Positions 23,848-33,622 of a stretch of DNA of 64,000 nt are shown here, in pieces; positions within the stretch are counted from its first letter, which is position 1, and each line of letters opens with the position of its first letter. The position numbers and the translations under genes were made by a program. Under the pieces are notes generated by a model, which made no database searches, had not been told where the DNA came from, and saw only the letters and a list, made by a program, of their open reading frames with translations. Source of the DNA: Corynebacterium riegelii (GTDB taxonomy: Bacteria > Actinomycetota > Actinomycetes > Mycobacteriales > Mycobacteriaceae); the NCBI RefSeq assembly GCF_016728505.1, contig NZ_CP068159.1, positions 930,001-994,000 on the forward strand, given 5' to 3'.

Positions 23848-26800
23848 TTATTCTCGCAGCCCCTCCAAGATCCGCACCGTTTCCACCGCAACCCGCGTCA
23901 CCTTGCTAATCAGGTCCACGATGTAGCGCGGGTTGCCAACCTCATCGGCCCAATCGTTCGGGTCGTTGACAATCCCGGATGCCTTGTCCTTCTTCACCTG
24001 GTAGCGGTCAATCAACCACGCCAGCGCGGAACGCGAACCCAGCATGTACTCATCAGCCTCAGCCGGGATCCCGCTTATGGTGACGCGCTTGTTGTAGATC
24101 AACTTGGTCACGTCGTTGACGTTCTTGTCGGTCTCTGGGTCCTTCTTACGTGCCCACTTCATCTTCAACACACGCCAGGTATCTGGGTCGGACTCGTCGC
24201 CCTTGACCGCGATGTCCAGCGGGTACGGCTCCACATCCTCGTACCCAACGTGCAGATCCATGAGTTCCTTGCCGGCACGCGCAAACTTGTCGAACTCTTC
24301 ACGCGAACCCGGCGTTTCAATGTGCGGCAGCATCTTCTTCAAATCCGCCGCGTACGCCTCCCGATAGTTCGGGTCGTGCAGCTTGCCGTAGACAAAGTGG
24401 AAGATATCGTCACCAGTGACATCGGCACCCAGCGCGTCGCGGTAGAGCGCCTTGATCTCGTCAGTGATGTTGTCCTTGCGCACATACCCCGCAACGACCT
24501 CACCGACCTGCCCATAAATGGAGGGCTCGCCCTCGCTTATCGACGCTCCCTCGCCAAACAGCCCACCATCTTCAGCATCCACGGACTCCCAGGTGAAACG
24601 GGGGAAGAACTGGGCAGTGTAAGTAAAGAACGAAAGATCCGGGAGTACATCGGTAGCCAACAGTGCAAAAGGAACCGCTTCGCGTGGCGCCATCACATCA
24701 AACCCGATGTTGTGGTGCTGCTGCGTCGGGAACATCGACGGCAACTGGTACTGTCTATCGATCAATTCTTTCGCGAAGTAATTACGTTGTTTGAAAAACG
24801 GGCGGTACAACGAGGTGTAGACACGGTCGGTATTGACCGTAATCTCTGTTCCGCGGGCTAACTCCTGTTTCAGGTTGACGTTCCATGAACCTTGCGTGCT
24901 GTCGACTAACGCAGGATGCTGGGCAAACAGTGCATCGACACCCCGCTTACTTTCCTCGAACCCACCACTTCGCAACAGGTCTTGCGCTTGGCGGTAGTTC
25001 GCAACGTGCGTTCCGATGTTTTCTACGAGTTGGGCGGTTGAAGAAGAATACGACCACGCATCACGGCCAGTTTTTAAGCCTGCGGAATAGACGTCAAAAA
25101 ATGTCGTCACATTTTGATTCTTCTCGCCGATGACCGGCCAGGTTGCGAACTCATCACTGCGCTGGTTCAACCAGTCACCGTGCTGGTTCGGAGTGATTGA
25201 ACGCCACTCAATCTGATCAACTGAGGCATTCTCTGCAAACGCCAGCTTCTCTTCACGCTTCTGATAATCAGCAGTCTGCGCATAATGCAGGTGGAAGCCG
25301 GTCCTCGAAGGATCCTTCACACCGATCAGTACGGCAACGCCAACCCGAATATCGAAGACATTGCCACCCTCGCGCTTGGCTTGTTCGCCAGCCATCCGAG
25401 AATTACCGCGCAGGTTCAACACGTACAGGTCCGTGAAATCCTCAGCCATCGACAAACGCACACCGTCGCTGGTGTTGCCATCAAGCCAACCAGAGTTTGC
25501 AATAAACGCCACGACACCCTGATCCCCAATTCGGTCGGTTGCCCACCGGAACGCACGCAGGTATGAGTCGTACAGGGAGTTCTTATTCGTCGCCGTTGAC
25601 TTCGCCGCGTACGTCTCCGCGATACGTGCGTCCAGTGTTGGATACTTCAGATTCGCGTTGTTATCGTTCGCGCTCGTCTGCCCCACCGAGTACGGCGGGT
25701 TGCCCACGATGACATTGATCGGGGCTTCCTTTTGCCGAACGATGCGCTCGTTGTTGTTCCTGAATACCGTGAGGTCGAGGATGTCGCCATCCTCGTGGAT
25801 CTGGAACGTATCGGCAAGCGCGATGCCTTCGAAGGAAACATAACGGGGGGGGGGTGCGCTTTCGCAGCGTTTGGCGGCTTCAGCCTGCAACGCGTTAAAC
25901 GTCGTTTCAATGTTGGCGGCCGCCACGTAATACGCCAGCAACATGATCTCGGTGGCGTGCAACTCGTTGGCGTACTTGCGGGCCAAATCCTTCGGATCGA
26001 TCAACCCGGACTGCAACAGGCGAACCATGAACGTGCCGGTGCCCGTAAACGGATCCAGGATGTGCACGCTCTCGTCCGTAAGTCCGCGGCCGAAGTGCTT
26101 CTTCGACACGTCATCGGCAGCGCGCAGGATAAAGTCCACGATCTCGACTGGGGTGTAGACAATGCCCAGCTTGTCGGCGTCACGCTTGAACGCTTTTTGG
26201 AAGAAGCGCTCGTAGAGCTCCTTGATCACCTGCTGCTTCCCGGACGCGCTGGTGACCTCAGAAGCGCGCACACGCACCGAGGCATAGAACTTCTCCAACG
26301 AGTCAGTCTCAGCATCGAGGTTGCTGTCGTCGAGGGCATCAACCATGCGCTGCATGACTTGGGAGACCGGATTGTGGGCGGCGAAATCGTGCTCGCTGAA
26401 CAGGGCGTCAAAAACCGGCGCGGTAATCAGGTGCTGGGAGAGCATGCTGATCGCCTCAGCGTCAGAGATTGAGTCGTTGAGGTTGTTGCGCAGGCCCTCA
26501 ACAAAGCGCTCGAACTCCTGTTGAAGTGTCGGGCTGGCGTTTTCAAGAAGTTTGTTGATTCGGGTGATCTGGCTTTCTGCGATCACCGCGACATCGTCGG
26601 CCCAGTCTTCCCAGTAGGTTCGGGTGCCTACCTTGTCCACCAGCTTGGTGTAGATCGCCTCCTGCCACTGCTCAAGCGAGAACAACGCGATCTGCTGGGC
26701 GGTGAGCTCGTTCGAGTCAAAGCCGGCAACCTGATCCTGCTTATCCAGTTCGGCCTTGGCGTCCTTATCTTTACGCGGGTCCGTCACCGGGTCCACAACA

Positions 26801-28797
26801 ATCGGCAGTTCATCCTGCAGGTTGTCGTTCAACGAGATCGAGTTGACCTTGGCGTTGAAACGGTCATCATGCGCGCGAAGCGCGTTGAGGATCTGCCAGA
26901 CCACCTTGAAACGCGTGTTGTCATTCAATGCCTCAGAAGGGGATTTCCCCGGTGGCACTGCCACGGGAAGGATGATGTAGCCATAGTCTTTACCCTCAGA
27001 CTTACGCATCACTCGGCCCACGGACTGCACCACATCCACCATGGAGTTACGCGGGTTGAAGAAGATTACGGCGTCCAGACCCGGCACGTCAACGCCCTCA
27101 GATAGACAGCGGGCGTTGGTGAGGATGCGGGTTTCTTCCTCATCCATCGAGGCTTCCAGCCAGGAGATCTTGTTGCCGCGCTCCATGGCGTTCATACCGC
27201 CATCCACATGTTGGACGGCAACGGAAAGATCCACGTTGTGCAAGGAAACGTCATTCGTCGCAGCGTGTTCGCGCAGTGTTTCCTGGTGGCTGGCAATGAG
27301 CCCCGGGTAGGTGTTTGCAATCAGCTTGGAGGTCTTAATGTCCTTCGCAAACGCAACGGTGCGCCGCATCGGAGCAGCACCCTCATCAAAGCCACCCTTG
27401 GCGCCCTGCAGTTTTCCGGAGCGTTTCGCCAACGCGTTCCACGCACCGATCATCGCTGACGCCGTGGTCAGGTTCATACCCTCTTGGGTGTTGCGGGCCA
27501 TGGCTTCTGCGGCAACGTCCTCGTCCACGGTCATGACTAGGACCCGGTAGTCAGTGAGCAGGCCCTTGTCTACGGCCTCGCCGAAGCCCAGGCGGTGGAA
27601 CTCCGGACCATAAATCGCCTCATCATCCATGGACGCAATCTCGGCGGAGTGTTCTTCGGCTTTGGTCTTTACGGTGTCGTCGAAAAGCCGTGGCGTTGCG
27701 GTCATGTACAAACGGCGCGCAGCCTTGATGTAGTCGGCATCGTGGATACGCACAAAGTTCGACTCATCCGCACCCGCAAGCGTTACACCAGTTGTCCGGT
27801 GAGCCTCATCGCAGATGACCAAATCAAAGTCATCCAGGCCTGCAGCCTGCGCATCATGCACCGCGGGCAGTGATTGGTAAGTGGAAAACACCACGTTCAG
27901 CCCCTTGGCGCGCCTGCCGGATGCAAAGCGATCCGCAATGTCCTTGCCGTTGGTAGATACCGGCACCTCAAGGTCATAGGAAGCAATATCTTCTGCTTGG
28001 CGGCTGGCTTTGTTATCCGAGCACACCGCGAAGCTCTTCAGATCCAAGCGGGCTTGCGCGGTCCACTCCCGCAGCGTCTGTGCAAGCAGCGCAATGGAAG
28101 GCACGAGGAGCAGCACGCGTGCGCGGCCGCCGTTGTCCTCTGCCACGCGTTCTGCAAGCCGCAATGCCGTGAACGTTTTGCCCGTGCCGCAGGCCATGAT
28201 TAGTTTGCCCCGGTCATGCGTGCGGAAACCATCCATGACCTTGTCAATTGCTTCCTGCTGGTGTGGACGCGGCTCAAACGTCTCACGGCGCGACAGGTTG
28301 AAGTGAATCTCCGAGCCAGGGAACACCACATCCCAGTTCACAGGGGACTCCGCGATCTGGCTGTAACCAATACGGCTTGTGGGAATCTGCTGGTTTTCTA
28401 GCGCTGCCTCGGCGTGCTTCGACCACTTATCGGTTGTGGAAATGATGTAGCGGTGCGCGAAGTGCTCTACTGCAGACTCGGTTTCAAACGAGCGACCCGA
28501 CGCCTCAAAAAACGAGTCGATGTTCTGCTTCTGAATACTGGTCGTGGGTTTGTAAAATTTCGCCTGGATGGCGACCCACTTACCGTCATCACGCCGGCGC
28601 GCCACCAGGTCAATACCGGTGTCCGTCTGGCCACCGTTGTAGCGCCACTTATCTCACCGACACACCTCATCAAACTCCGCAGACAGCACCGGATCCGTTT
28701 GGAAAAAGTTGACCATCAACTTCTCAAACGCAATGCCGTACTTGCCCTGGGGCTGGTTATCGCGGAGCTGATCGAGGACTTCACCGAATGAGGACAT
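23848..28797 (-). CDS. Type ISP-like single-chain restriction-modification enzyme, interrupted by TGA
   Basis: Reading through one stop gives about 1,649 residues in LlaGI/LlaBIII order. First comes an Mrr-like nuclease (TDTGIDLVARR and AIQAKF, the D-QxK motif). Next is a superfamily 2 translocase (IMACGTGKTFTALRLAE, VICDEAHRTTG, VQSVGRVMRKSEG). A gamma N6-adenine methyltransferase follows (ILDPFTGTGTFMVRLLQ, NPPYSVG), then a C-terminal target-recognition region. ATG 28797 begins MSSFGEVLDQLRDNQPQGKY. Codon 48 is TGA (28656-28654) where the context VCR-DKWRYN suggests Trp. The open frame resumes to 23848. A C10 run (25845-25854 as G10) sits between methylase motifs I and IV. Currently intact across the tract. 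Confidence 0.88.
25845..25854 (-). repeat. C10 homopolymer inside the methyltransferase domain
   Basis: Ten consecutive G on the plus strand, coding Ala-Pro-Pro-Pro-Arg on the minus strand. It lies between DPFTGTG and NPPY. Tracts of this length slip in replication; plus or minus one base would truncate the enzyme before the catalytic NPPY. The frame is on in this sequence. Confidence 0.75.
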
Positions 28798-28885
28798 GCG
28801 CTACATTCTGCCCTGAACGCGCGGGGCTTTTGGCGTAAGGGGAAAGAAAAACTCCGGAGGGGAGCAGTTCATTCGGTTCAGAGCC

Positions 28886-29545
28886 TCATTGGGGATTTTC
28901 GACTTTATAGCCAGACTCTTTCAGCAAATCCGCAGCACGAGTCAAATTGCTACGGATAATGTTGTCTACCTCTGACTCGTAGAAGTGCTTCCGATGTAAA
29001 ACGACAGACTCTTTCCATCCTTTTTCGGACGCAGCTCCGAACTCACATATCAACAATTCGATGACATCGGCTAGATGGAGCCGGAATTGAGAACCGCCCA
29101 TAGGAAAGTGGATATCCTGCTGCTGCGCGGCAGTGTCGTATTTTCCCGCTCGGGCGAGCAACAAGCCGAGCGGGACTGAATCAGCATGGAATTGGAAGTG
29201 TGAATTTGGCTTGTTCCGAGCTTGCGACTCGTATTCGAAGCGTACGACGGGAACTGGTTTCTTAAGTGCGCGGAACTCGATCTTGAACGTACTTTTCTCT
29301 ATCTCAAGCTGCCCTAACTGTTCGTCCAGACGCATCAAGTACTCGTAACGGAGGACGAGACGGTCGCTGCCCGAATGGGCGATTGTTACGGGATGTGTTC
29401 CTTCTACGAAAGCCCGCTCTCCGTCAGCAAGAATTTCCGCATCGATTGGGGAGGAGCCTGACAGCGTTGTCTCCAGCAGGTGGACGGTCTGAAACATAAA
29501 CGCTTGAACCGCACGCTCAAGGCTCTGAGAAGTGCGCGATGTCAC
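28886..29545 (-). CDS. Hypothetical protein, second gene of a pair beside the R-M gene
   Basis: A 219-residue protein of mixed alpha/beta appearance with no signal peptide or membrane helix. GTG 29545 overlaps the stop of the preceding gene (GTGA), giving translational coupling; a GTG at 29566 would add seven residues. Notable stretches are RYEYLMRLDEQLGQLEIEKS and SHFQFHADSVPLGLLLARAG. The latter's HFQFHAD has two histidines near Asp, possibly catalytic, but I recognise no family. It precedes the R-M gene on the same strand by 88 bp. It may belong to the defence cassette. Confidence 0.65.
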   Translation of the reverse strand: MTSRTSQSLERAVQAFMFQTVHLLETTLSGSSPIDAEILADGERAFVEGTHPVTIAHSGSDRLVLRYEYLMRLDEQLGQLEIEKSTFKIEFRALKKPVPVVRFEYESQARNKPNSHFQFHADSVPLGLLLARAGKYDTAAQQQDIHFPMGGSQFRLHLADVIELLICEFGAASEKGWKESVVLHRKHFYESEVDNIIRSNLTRAADLLKESGYKVENPQ

Positions 29546-29739
29546 GCTACTCCGTACCGCAGCCACATGCAGGCGTCGTATCTATCTAAAAGACGCTCTT
29601 CTTCGTACTCAATCGCGCCAGCATCTCGCAAGCGACGGAGATGTTCAACGGAGAGAGGAGCCATCTGTTCTTTCAAACTGGCAAGTTCTTGATCTAGATC
29701 CTCCGCAGTCCGGCGGATCGGGGCTGCAACTTCTCTCAT
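29542..29739 (-). CDS. Small acidic/basic helical protein, first gene of the pair
   Basis: A 65-residue protein from ATG 29739 behind a strong GGAGGTGCC ribosome-binding site. Almost all helix: RRTAEDLDQELASLKEQMAP, then SVEHLRRLRDAGAIEYEEER. It shares a 4-bp overlap with the 219-residue partner. The two-gene size pattern (small helical plus larger) resembles toxin-antitoxin operons, but no family motif supports this. Not recognised. Confidence 0.6.
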   Translation of the reverse strand: MREVAAPIRRTAEDLDQELASLKEQMAPLSVEHLRRLRDAGAIEYEEERLLDRYDACMWLRYGVA

Positions 29740-29932
29740 GGCACCTCCATTCTCGATTCCTTTTCGTAAGAGTATAAGGGCAAGGAAGCGTGGGATGAAG
29801 TGTACGAACACAGTCAGATCCTGCTCTTAAATAACCTTGCATCACGTCCGACATGGGTACGCATGGCGGTAGAGCTGGCAAAGCTAGGATGGTGCGCAGA
29901 ATCGTCGATGTTTCGCTGAGGAGTGAGACCCC

Positions 29933-30151
29933 ATGCGTTTTACCTACAAAGAAAATACGACGCTTGAAGGCCTCGTTTTGGAGAGGCCGCCGCATCTTGG
30001 TGAGATCCTTGCCGCCCAGTTTGCGATTGAGGACATTGAACTGGGCCTGCGGCCAGGCGAGCGCGTCACCCCGTTTCTGCGGTGGGTCGCTGATTATGGA
30101 TCACCAGGCTTCAAAGTAGAACCCGTGGTGATTCAAAACCCCGAAGGGTAA
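29933..30151 (+). CDS. Hypothetical 72-residue protein
   Basis: Starts at ATG 29933 behind AGGAGTGAG with suitable spacing. The sequence MRFTYKENTTLEGLVLERPP continues with an acidic helix and ends VEPVVIQNPEG. No membrane helix or cysteine. It lies alone between the defence pair and the copper-chaperone gene. Family not recognised; coding status is supported only by the ribosome-binding site and composition. Confidence 0.5.
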   Translation: MRFTYKENTTLEGLVLERPPHLGEILAAQFAIEDIELGLRPGERVTPFLRWVADYGSPGFKVEPVVIQNPEG

Positions 30152-30210
30152 TCCACCGCGCTGGGGAAGCGGGGGGAGCGAAAGAGACTGTTGGCCTAAT
30201 GGTAAAGAAA

Positions 30211-30247
30211 ACCCCGTAAGGGTGCTGGTGGAGCGTCCTTACGGGGT
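30211..30247 (-). terminator. Rho-independent terminator of the copper-chaperone gene
   Basis: Perfect 11-bp arms ACCCCGTAAGG (30211-30221) and CCTTACGGGGT (30237-30247). On the minus strand it is followed by TTTTCTTT, so it ends the transcript from 30929. Confidence 0.8.
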
Positions 30248-30278
30248 GCGCGTGGTGGCGTCGATAAGCGAAAAAGCC

Positions 30279-30929
30279 CTAGTGCTTGTGCTCGCTGTGG
30301 TCCATGCCGCCGTGCTCGCCGTGGCCCAGGTCGCCGTAGTCCTCATCGCCCGGCAGCATGGTGCGAACGGCAACGTCCTTGACCTCTGCGGTGGTGCCGT
30401 CGGACAGCAACAGGGTCACATCGACGGTCTCACCGGCGGCGATCTCCGGTTCGTAGCCCATGATCATCAGGTGCTCGCCGCCCGGCTTCAGCTCAACCTG
30501 GCCGCCAGCCGGAATGGTGATGCCGCCCGGCTTCTCCTGCATGACGCCGTTGACTACCTCGTGGATCTCGTACATCGCGTCACCCAGGGACGTGGTGAAA
30601 CCAGTCAGGGTGACATCCTCACCGCGGTGGTTCTCCAGCACACCGAAGATGGCGGTCATGGCAGAGCCGCCCTCAGCGTCAGCGGCAGCCTTCGCGCGCA
30701 CAGTGCCGTCATGCAGCTGGACCTCACCCTCGCCCATCTTCTCTTCCTTCTCAGCAGCGCTTGTGCTTGCCGACGCCTCCGTGGTCTCCGAAGTCGCAGC
30801 CGCGGTGGCTGCCGAAGATTCAGCAGCAGTGGTAGCCGCCGCACCCGTGTCAGCGTTGTCGCTGGAGCATGCGGTCAGGGACAGAGCGATCGTTGCGGCG
30901 GTAACGATTGCAAGTGCAGGGCGCTTCAT
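30279..30929 (-). CDS. PCu(A)C-type copper chaperone lipoprotein
   Basis: 216 residues. The signal sequence ends at lipobox LTAC (Cys near 21). A long Ala/Ser/Thr/Glu linker (about 25-65) leads to the PCu(A)C domain, with MYEIHEVVNGVMQEKPGG and GGEHLMIMG giving the His/Met copper ligands. A His-rich tail (GHGEHGGMDHSEHKH) adds metal-binding capacity. Family members deliver Cu(I) to cytochrome oxidase Cu-A centres outside the cell (established). The stop codon is followed 9 nt later by the repeated GCTTATCGACG motif. Confidence 0.92.
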   Translation of the reverse strand: MKRPALAIVTAATIALSLTACSSDNADTGAAATTAAESSAATAAATSETTEASASTSAAEKEEKMGEGEVQLHDGTVRAKAAADAEGGSAMTAIFGVLENHRGEDVTLTGFTTSLGDAMYEIHEVVNGVMQEKPGGITIPAGGQVELKPGGEHLMIMGYEPEIAAGETVDVTLLLSDGTTAEVKDVAVRTMLPGDEDYGDLGHGEHGGMDHSEHKH

Positions 30930-31051
30930 AAAAACAGCTTCCTCCGTAGTTTCAGACCCGGATGGCTTCCGGGTGGTTGTTAATTAGTCGGATGGCGGCG
31001 CGGGGGAGTTCCCGGGCGGAAACTTTGGCTACCCCCGACGGTGGGGGGGGG

Positions 31052-32305
31052 CTAGGCGCCGAGGACAGCGAGCGGGATGACATGCACACCACTTGGCAGC
31101 GTGTATGCGTATTCGGTTCCTGTGATGATGGCGAGATAGGAGGGGGATCCGACTTTTTCGGTGTCGACGCGTTCGTCGCGAAGCTTCAGCAAATTCTCCT
31201 CTGCTTGGGGGATCTGTCGGGCCCCAAGCTTGACTTCACATGCGCCCCACTTGCCGTCCTCGGGGTATTCAACAATGGCGTCAATCTCTAGCCCAGTGTT
31301 GTCACGGTAGTGATACACCTGGCCGAATTCTGCCGACGCCAAGGCGCGAAGGTCACGCACCACCATGGACTCAAAAACCTGTCCGAAATACTCAGGGTCA
31401 TTTGCCAGCCTTTCCGTGCCGATGCCCAGCGCGGCACAGGCAAGGCTTGGATCTGCAAGATGCAACTTTGCTGAAGTGCGTAGGCGAGATTTGGAACGCA
31501 ATGCCACACTCCACGCAGGTAGCTCGTCCAAGATGAATACACGGGCCAGGGCGGCGAGATATTCGGAAACGGTTTTTGGGTCCACAGAAGAATCGGGGCC
31601 TGAAATGTCTGCCGCCAGTGTGCGAAGTGTTGCCTCTCCTGCGATATTGCGAGCAATCGATTCAAGCAGGCGCTGAACCTTCAGCGCATCATGCCGCACA
31701 CCATTGCCCTGGGGGATATCCACCGCGTAAGTGTTTTCAAGGTACGAGCGGTTGAACATAACAGCCTGACGTGCGCTTGCCCCTAGCAGCCCAGGCCAGC
31801 CACCACGAACAGCTTCTTCCGCAAGGTCGTTGTAGCTCAGTTTTGATATCGCACTTACCTTGCTTTGTGGTCCAAGCGAAGCCAGCGAAACGGCACCTGA
31901 AGACGCTCCACTTTCAACGAGGCTCATCGGCCTCATGCGGATTCTTCCAAACCGGCCGGCACCGGAATGCCTCGTTGTATCTTCGGAGGGAGTTGCTGAA
32001 CCGGAAAGGATAAACTGGCCACGCTGACGGCGATCATCAATTTCATGCCGGATCGCATTCCACAGTGACGGTGCCAATTGCCACTCATCGACCAGACGGG
32101 GTGTCGGTCCATTCAAAATTGCGGCAGGGTTCAGGTCCGCTAACTGGGGTAGTTCAGGTGAACTGTCAAGGCGCACAGAGCTCTTCGATTGCTCAAGTGC
32201 GGTAGATGTTTTTCCGCAGCCTCGTGGTCCCTCAATTAGAACTCCGCCCATAACAGCAAGAAGTTCTTGTAATTGCTGGTCAGCAACCCTTGGATGGTAG
32301 GACAT
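31052..32305 (-). CDS. AAA+ ATPase with DUF4143 domain (copy 2)
   Basis: A 417-residue protein. ATG 32305 starts MSYHPRVADQQLQELLAVMG. Walker A EGPRGCGKTST is near residue 32; residues after 280 carry the DUF4143 module (YHYRDNTGLEIDAIVEYPED, GACEVKLG), again a D-ExK nuclease-like pattern. The N-terminus lacks the large extension that the open frame would otherwise allow, because the upstream part is just the tandem repeats in translation. Leaderless TATAGT -10 at 32317-32312. Related to the gene at 14551 in domain order and promoter design, though divergent in sequence. Confidence 0.87.
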   Translation of the reverse strand: MSYHPRVADQQLQELLAVMGGVLIEGPRGCGKTSTALEQSKSSVRLDSSPELPQLADLNPAAILNGPTPRLVDEWQLAPSLWNAIRHEIDDRRQRGQFILSGSATPSEDTTRHSGAGRFGRIRMRPMSLVESGASSGAVSLASLGPQSKVSAISKLSYNDLAEEAVRGGWPGLLGASARQAVMFNRSYLENTYAVDIPQGNGVRHDALKVQRLLESIARNIAGEATLRTLAADISGPDSSVDPKTVSEYLAALARVFILDELPAWSVALRSKSRLRTSAKLHLADPSLACAALGIGTERLANDPEYFGQVFESMVVRDLRALASAEFGQVYHYRDNTGLEIDAIVEYPEDGKWGACEVKLGARQIPQAEENLLKLRDERVDTEKVGSPSYLAIITGTEYAYTLPSGVHVIPLAVLGA

Positions 32306-32310
32306 GCCAA

Positions 32311-32402
32311 CACTATACCCGTTTTTGCAACGGTTTTGGACCCGCTTCTGCAACGGTTCTATACCCGTTTTTGCAACGGTTTTGGACCCGCTTTTGCAAT
32401 TT
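32311..32402. repeat. Four tandem 23-bp repeats over the second ATPase promoter
   Basis: Units start TATACCCGTTTTTGCAACGG (32314), TGGACCCGCTTCTGCAACGG (32337), TATACCCGTTTTTGCAACGG (32360) and TGGACCCGCTTTTGCAAT (32383), so the array is two 46-bp superunits. The first unit contains the minus-strand -10. They fill the whole 97-bp gap between the menE stop and the ATPase start. An array of protein-binding sites is the simplest reading. Confidence 0.8.
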
Positions 32403-33551
32403 CTAGAACATCTCACGCACGGCTGGGCGGTCCACCTTGCCGGGGCCCAACAGTGGCAGTGCCGGCACAGGTTTGAGGTCCTTCGGGATCTGCCAGCGGG
32501 GAAGTCGGCCGGTGGCGCTGAGCTCGTCGAGGTGGTCCAGGATGTCCGCCACGCTGGCGGAACCCGTATAGGCGGCGCAGATGCGCTGGCCAAGCCGGTA
32601 GTCATCAGTACCGACAACGCACGCGCCGGTTACTCCCGGGATTGCTAGCAGGACGCGTTCAAGCACCTCTGGGTGGAGCTTCAGCCCGCCGGAATCGATC
32701 ACGTTGTCAATGCGGCCGTGGATGCTCAACACGCCGTTTTCCAACGTGCCCGCATCAGAGGTGCGGAACCAACCGTCCTGCAGGTCGGAGGCGGCATCCG
32801 GTGACGCCCCTCGGTAGCCACACGACACCATCGGCCCGCCAAGGCACACGCGTCCGTCCTCCACGCGAACGCGCGCGCCGGGGAGGGGGCGCCCGTCGTA
32901 AACACAGCCGCCGGAGGTCTCGCTTGAGCCATAGGTGGTGACCACGTTGATGCGCAGCTTGCGCGCAGATTTGAGAAGTTGTGGGTTGGTGGCGGCGCCG
33001 CCGATGAGGACGGCGTTGAAGCGTCGTAAAGCATCAATGCCCTGCAAAGTGGAAGTGGCCTTGGCCAGCTGCATCGGGGTCAGCGCGGTGTAGGTGCGCT
33101 CGCCGGTGTCGGCCAGCTCGTGGGTGCGAGCGGCGAACTCGGAGATGCTGAAACCGCCGGTCAGATCGATCGCGGCCGGCGTGACACCTGCGACCATGCT
33201 GCGCACCAACACCTGGATGCCCGCGATGTAGGCGGCCGGCATGGCAAGCAGCCACTGACCTTCGCCGCCCAGGGCCTGGTGGGTGGCATCCGCGCTGGAA
33301 ATGAGGTTGGCGGCGGTGAGCATCGCACCCTTCGGAGTGCCCGTGGAGCCGGAGGTGGCGACGACCAGGGCGATGTCATCCTCAATCGGCTGGCCCACGC
33401 CCTGCGTGTTGCGCAGCAGGTTCGTGCGCGTCTGGTCCTCGGCCGGAGTGGGCAACAGGGTGCGCTGGCCGGTCAGCGCCTCTTCGAGCGCCGGCATGAG
33501 CGTCAGTGGATTTGCCGGGTCAACAGGGAAAAGCTCAAGGATGTGCGTCAC
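32403..33551 (-). CDS. menE: o-succinylbenzoate-CoA ligase
   Basis: A 382-residue adenylate-forming enzyme in the menaquinone pathway, converting o-succinylbenzoate to its CoA thioester. The P-loop is VATSGSTGTPKGAML near residue 88; the AMP-binding core continues with TTYGSSETSGGCVYDG near 205 and the hinge GRIDNVIDSGGLK near 290. GTG 33551 is inferred because a TACCCT -10 sits 8 nt upstream; the open frame extends further, but without homology. Separated by 71 bp from the small ORF upstream. Confidence 0.93.
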   Translation of the reverse strand: MTHILELFPVDPANPLTLMPALEEALTGQRTLLPTPAEDQTRTNLLRNTQGVGQPIEDDIALVVATSGSTGTPKGAMLTAANLISSADATHQALGGEGQWLLAMPAAYIAGIQVLVRSMVAGVTPAAIDLTGGFSISEFAARTHELADTGERTYTALTPMQLAKATSTLQGIDALRRFNAVLIGGAATNPQLLKSARKLRINVVTTYGSSETSGGCVYDGRPLPGARVRVEDGRVCLGGPMVSCGYRGASPDAASDLQDGWFRTSDAGTLENGVLSIHGRIDNVIDSGGLKLHPEVLERVLLAIPGVTGACVVGTDDYRLGQRICAAYTGSASVADILDHLDELSATGRLPRWQIPKDLKPVPALPLLGPGKVDRPAVREMF

Positions 33552-33622
33552 GTGGGATAAGGGTAGTTGGGCGTGCTTGGTGGTGTGGGGTTGGCGGGCG
33601 AATGGGGATTCCAATACCACCT

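Noticed and set aside
23704..24861. 385-codon plus frame opposite the R-M gene
   Set aside because: Only its first 30 or so codons look natural (phage remnant); the rest is a shadow of the restriction-modification gene.
31043..31051. G9 run as another phase-variation tract
   Set aside because: It lies just after the ATPase stop codon, so length changes would not alter the protein. It may be part of a GC-rich hairpin.
32311..32402. Tandem 23-bp units considered as a CRISPR array
   Set aside because: No unique spacers separate the units, there are only four of them, there are no cas genes, and they overlie a promoter.
32306..32617. N-terminal extension of the second DUF4143 ATPase
   Set aside because: The extension translates the tandem repeats and the menE 3' end; the domain and the -10 support ATG 32305.
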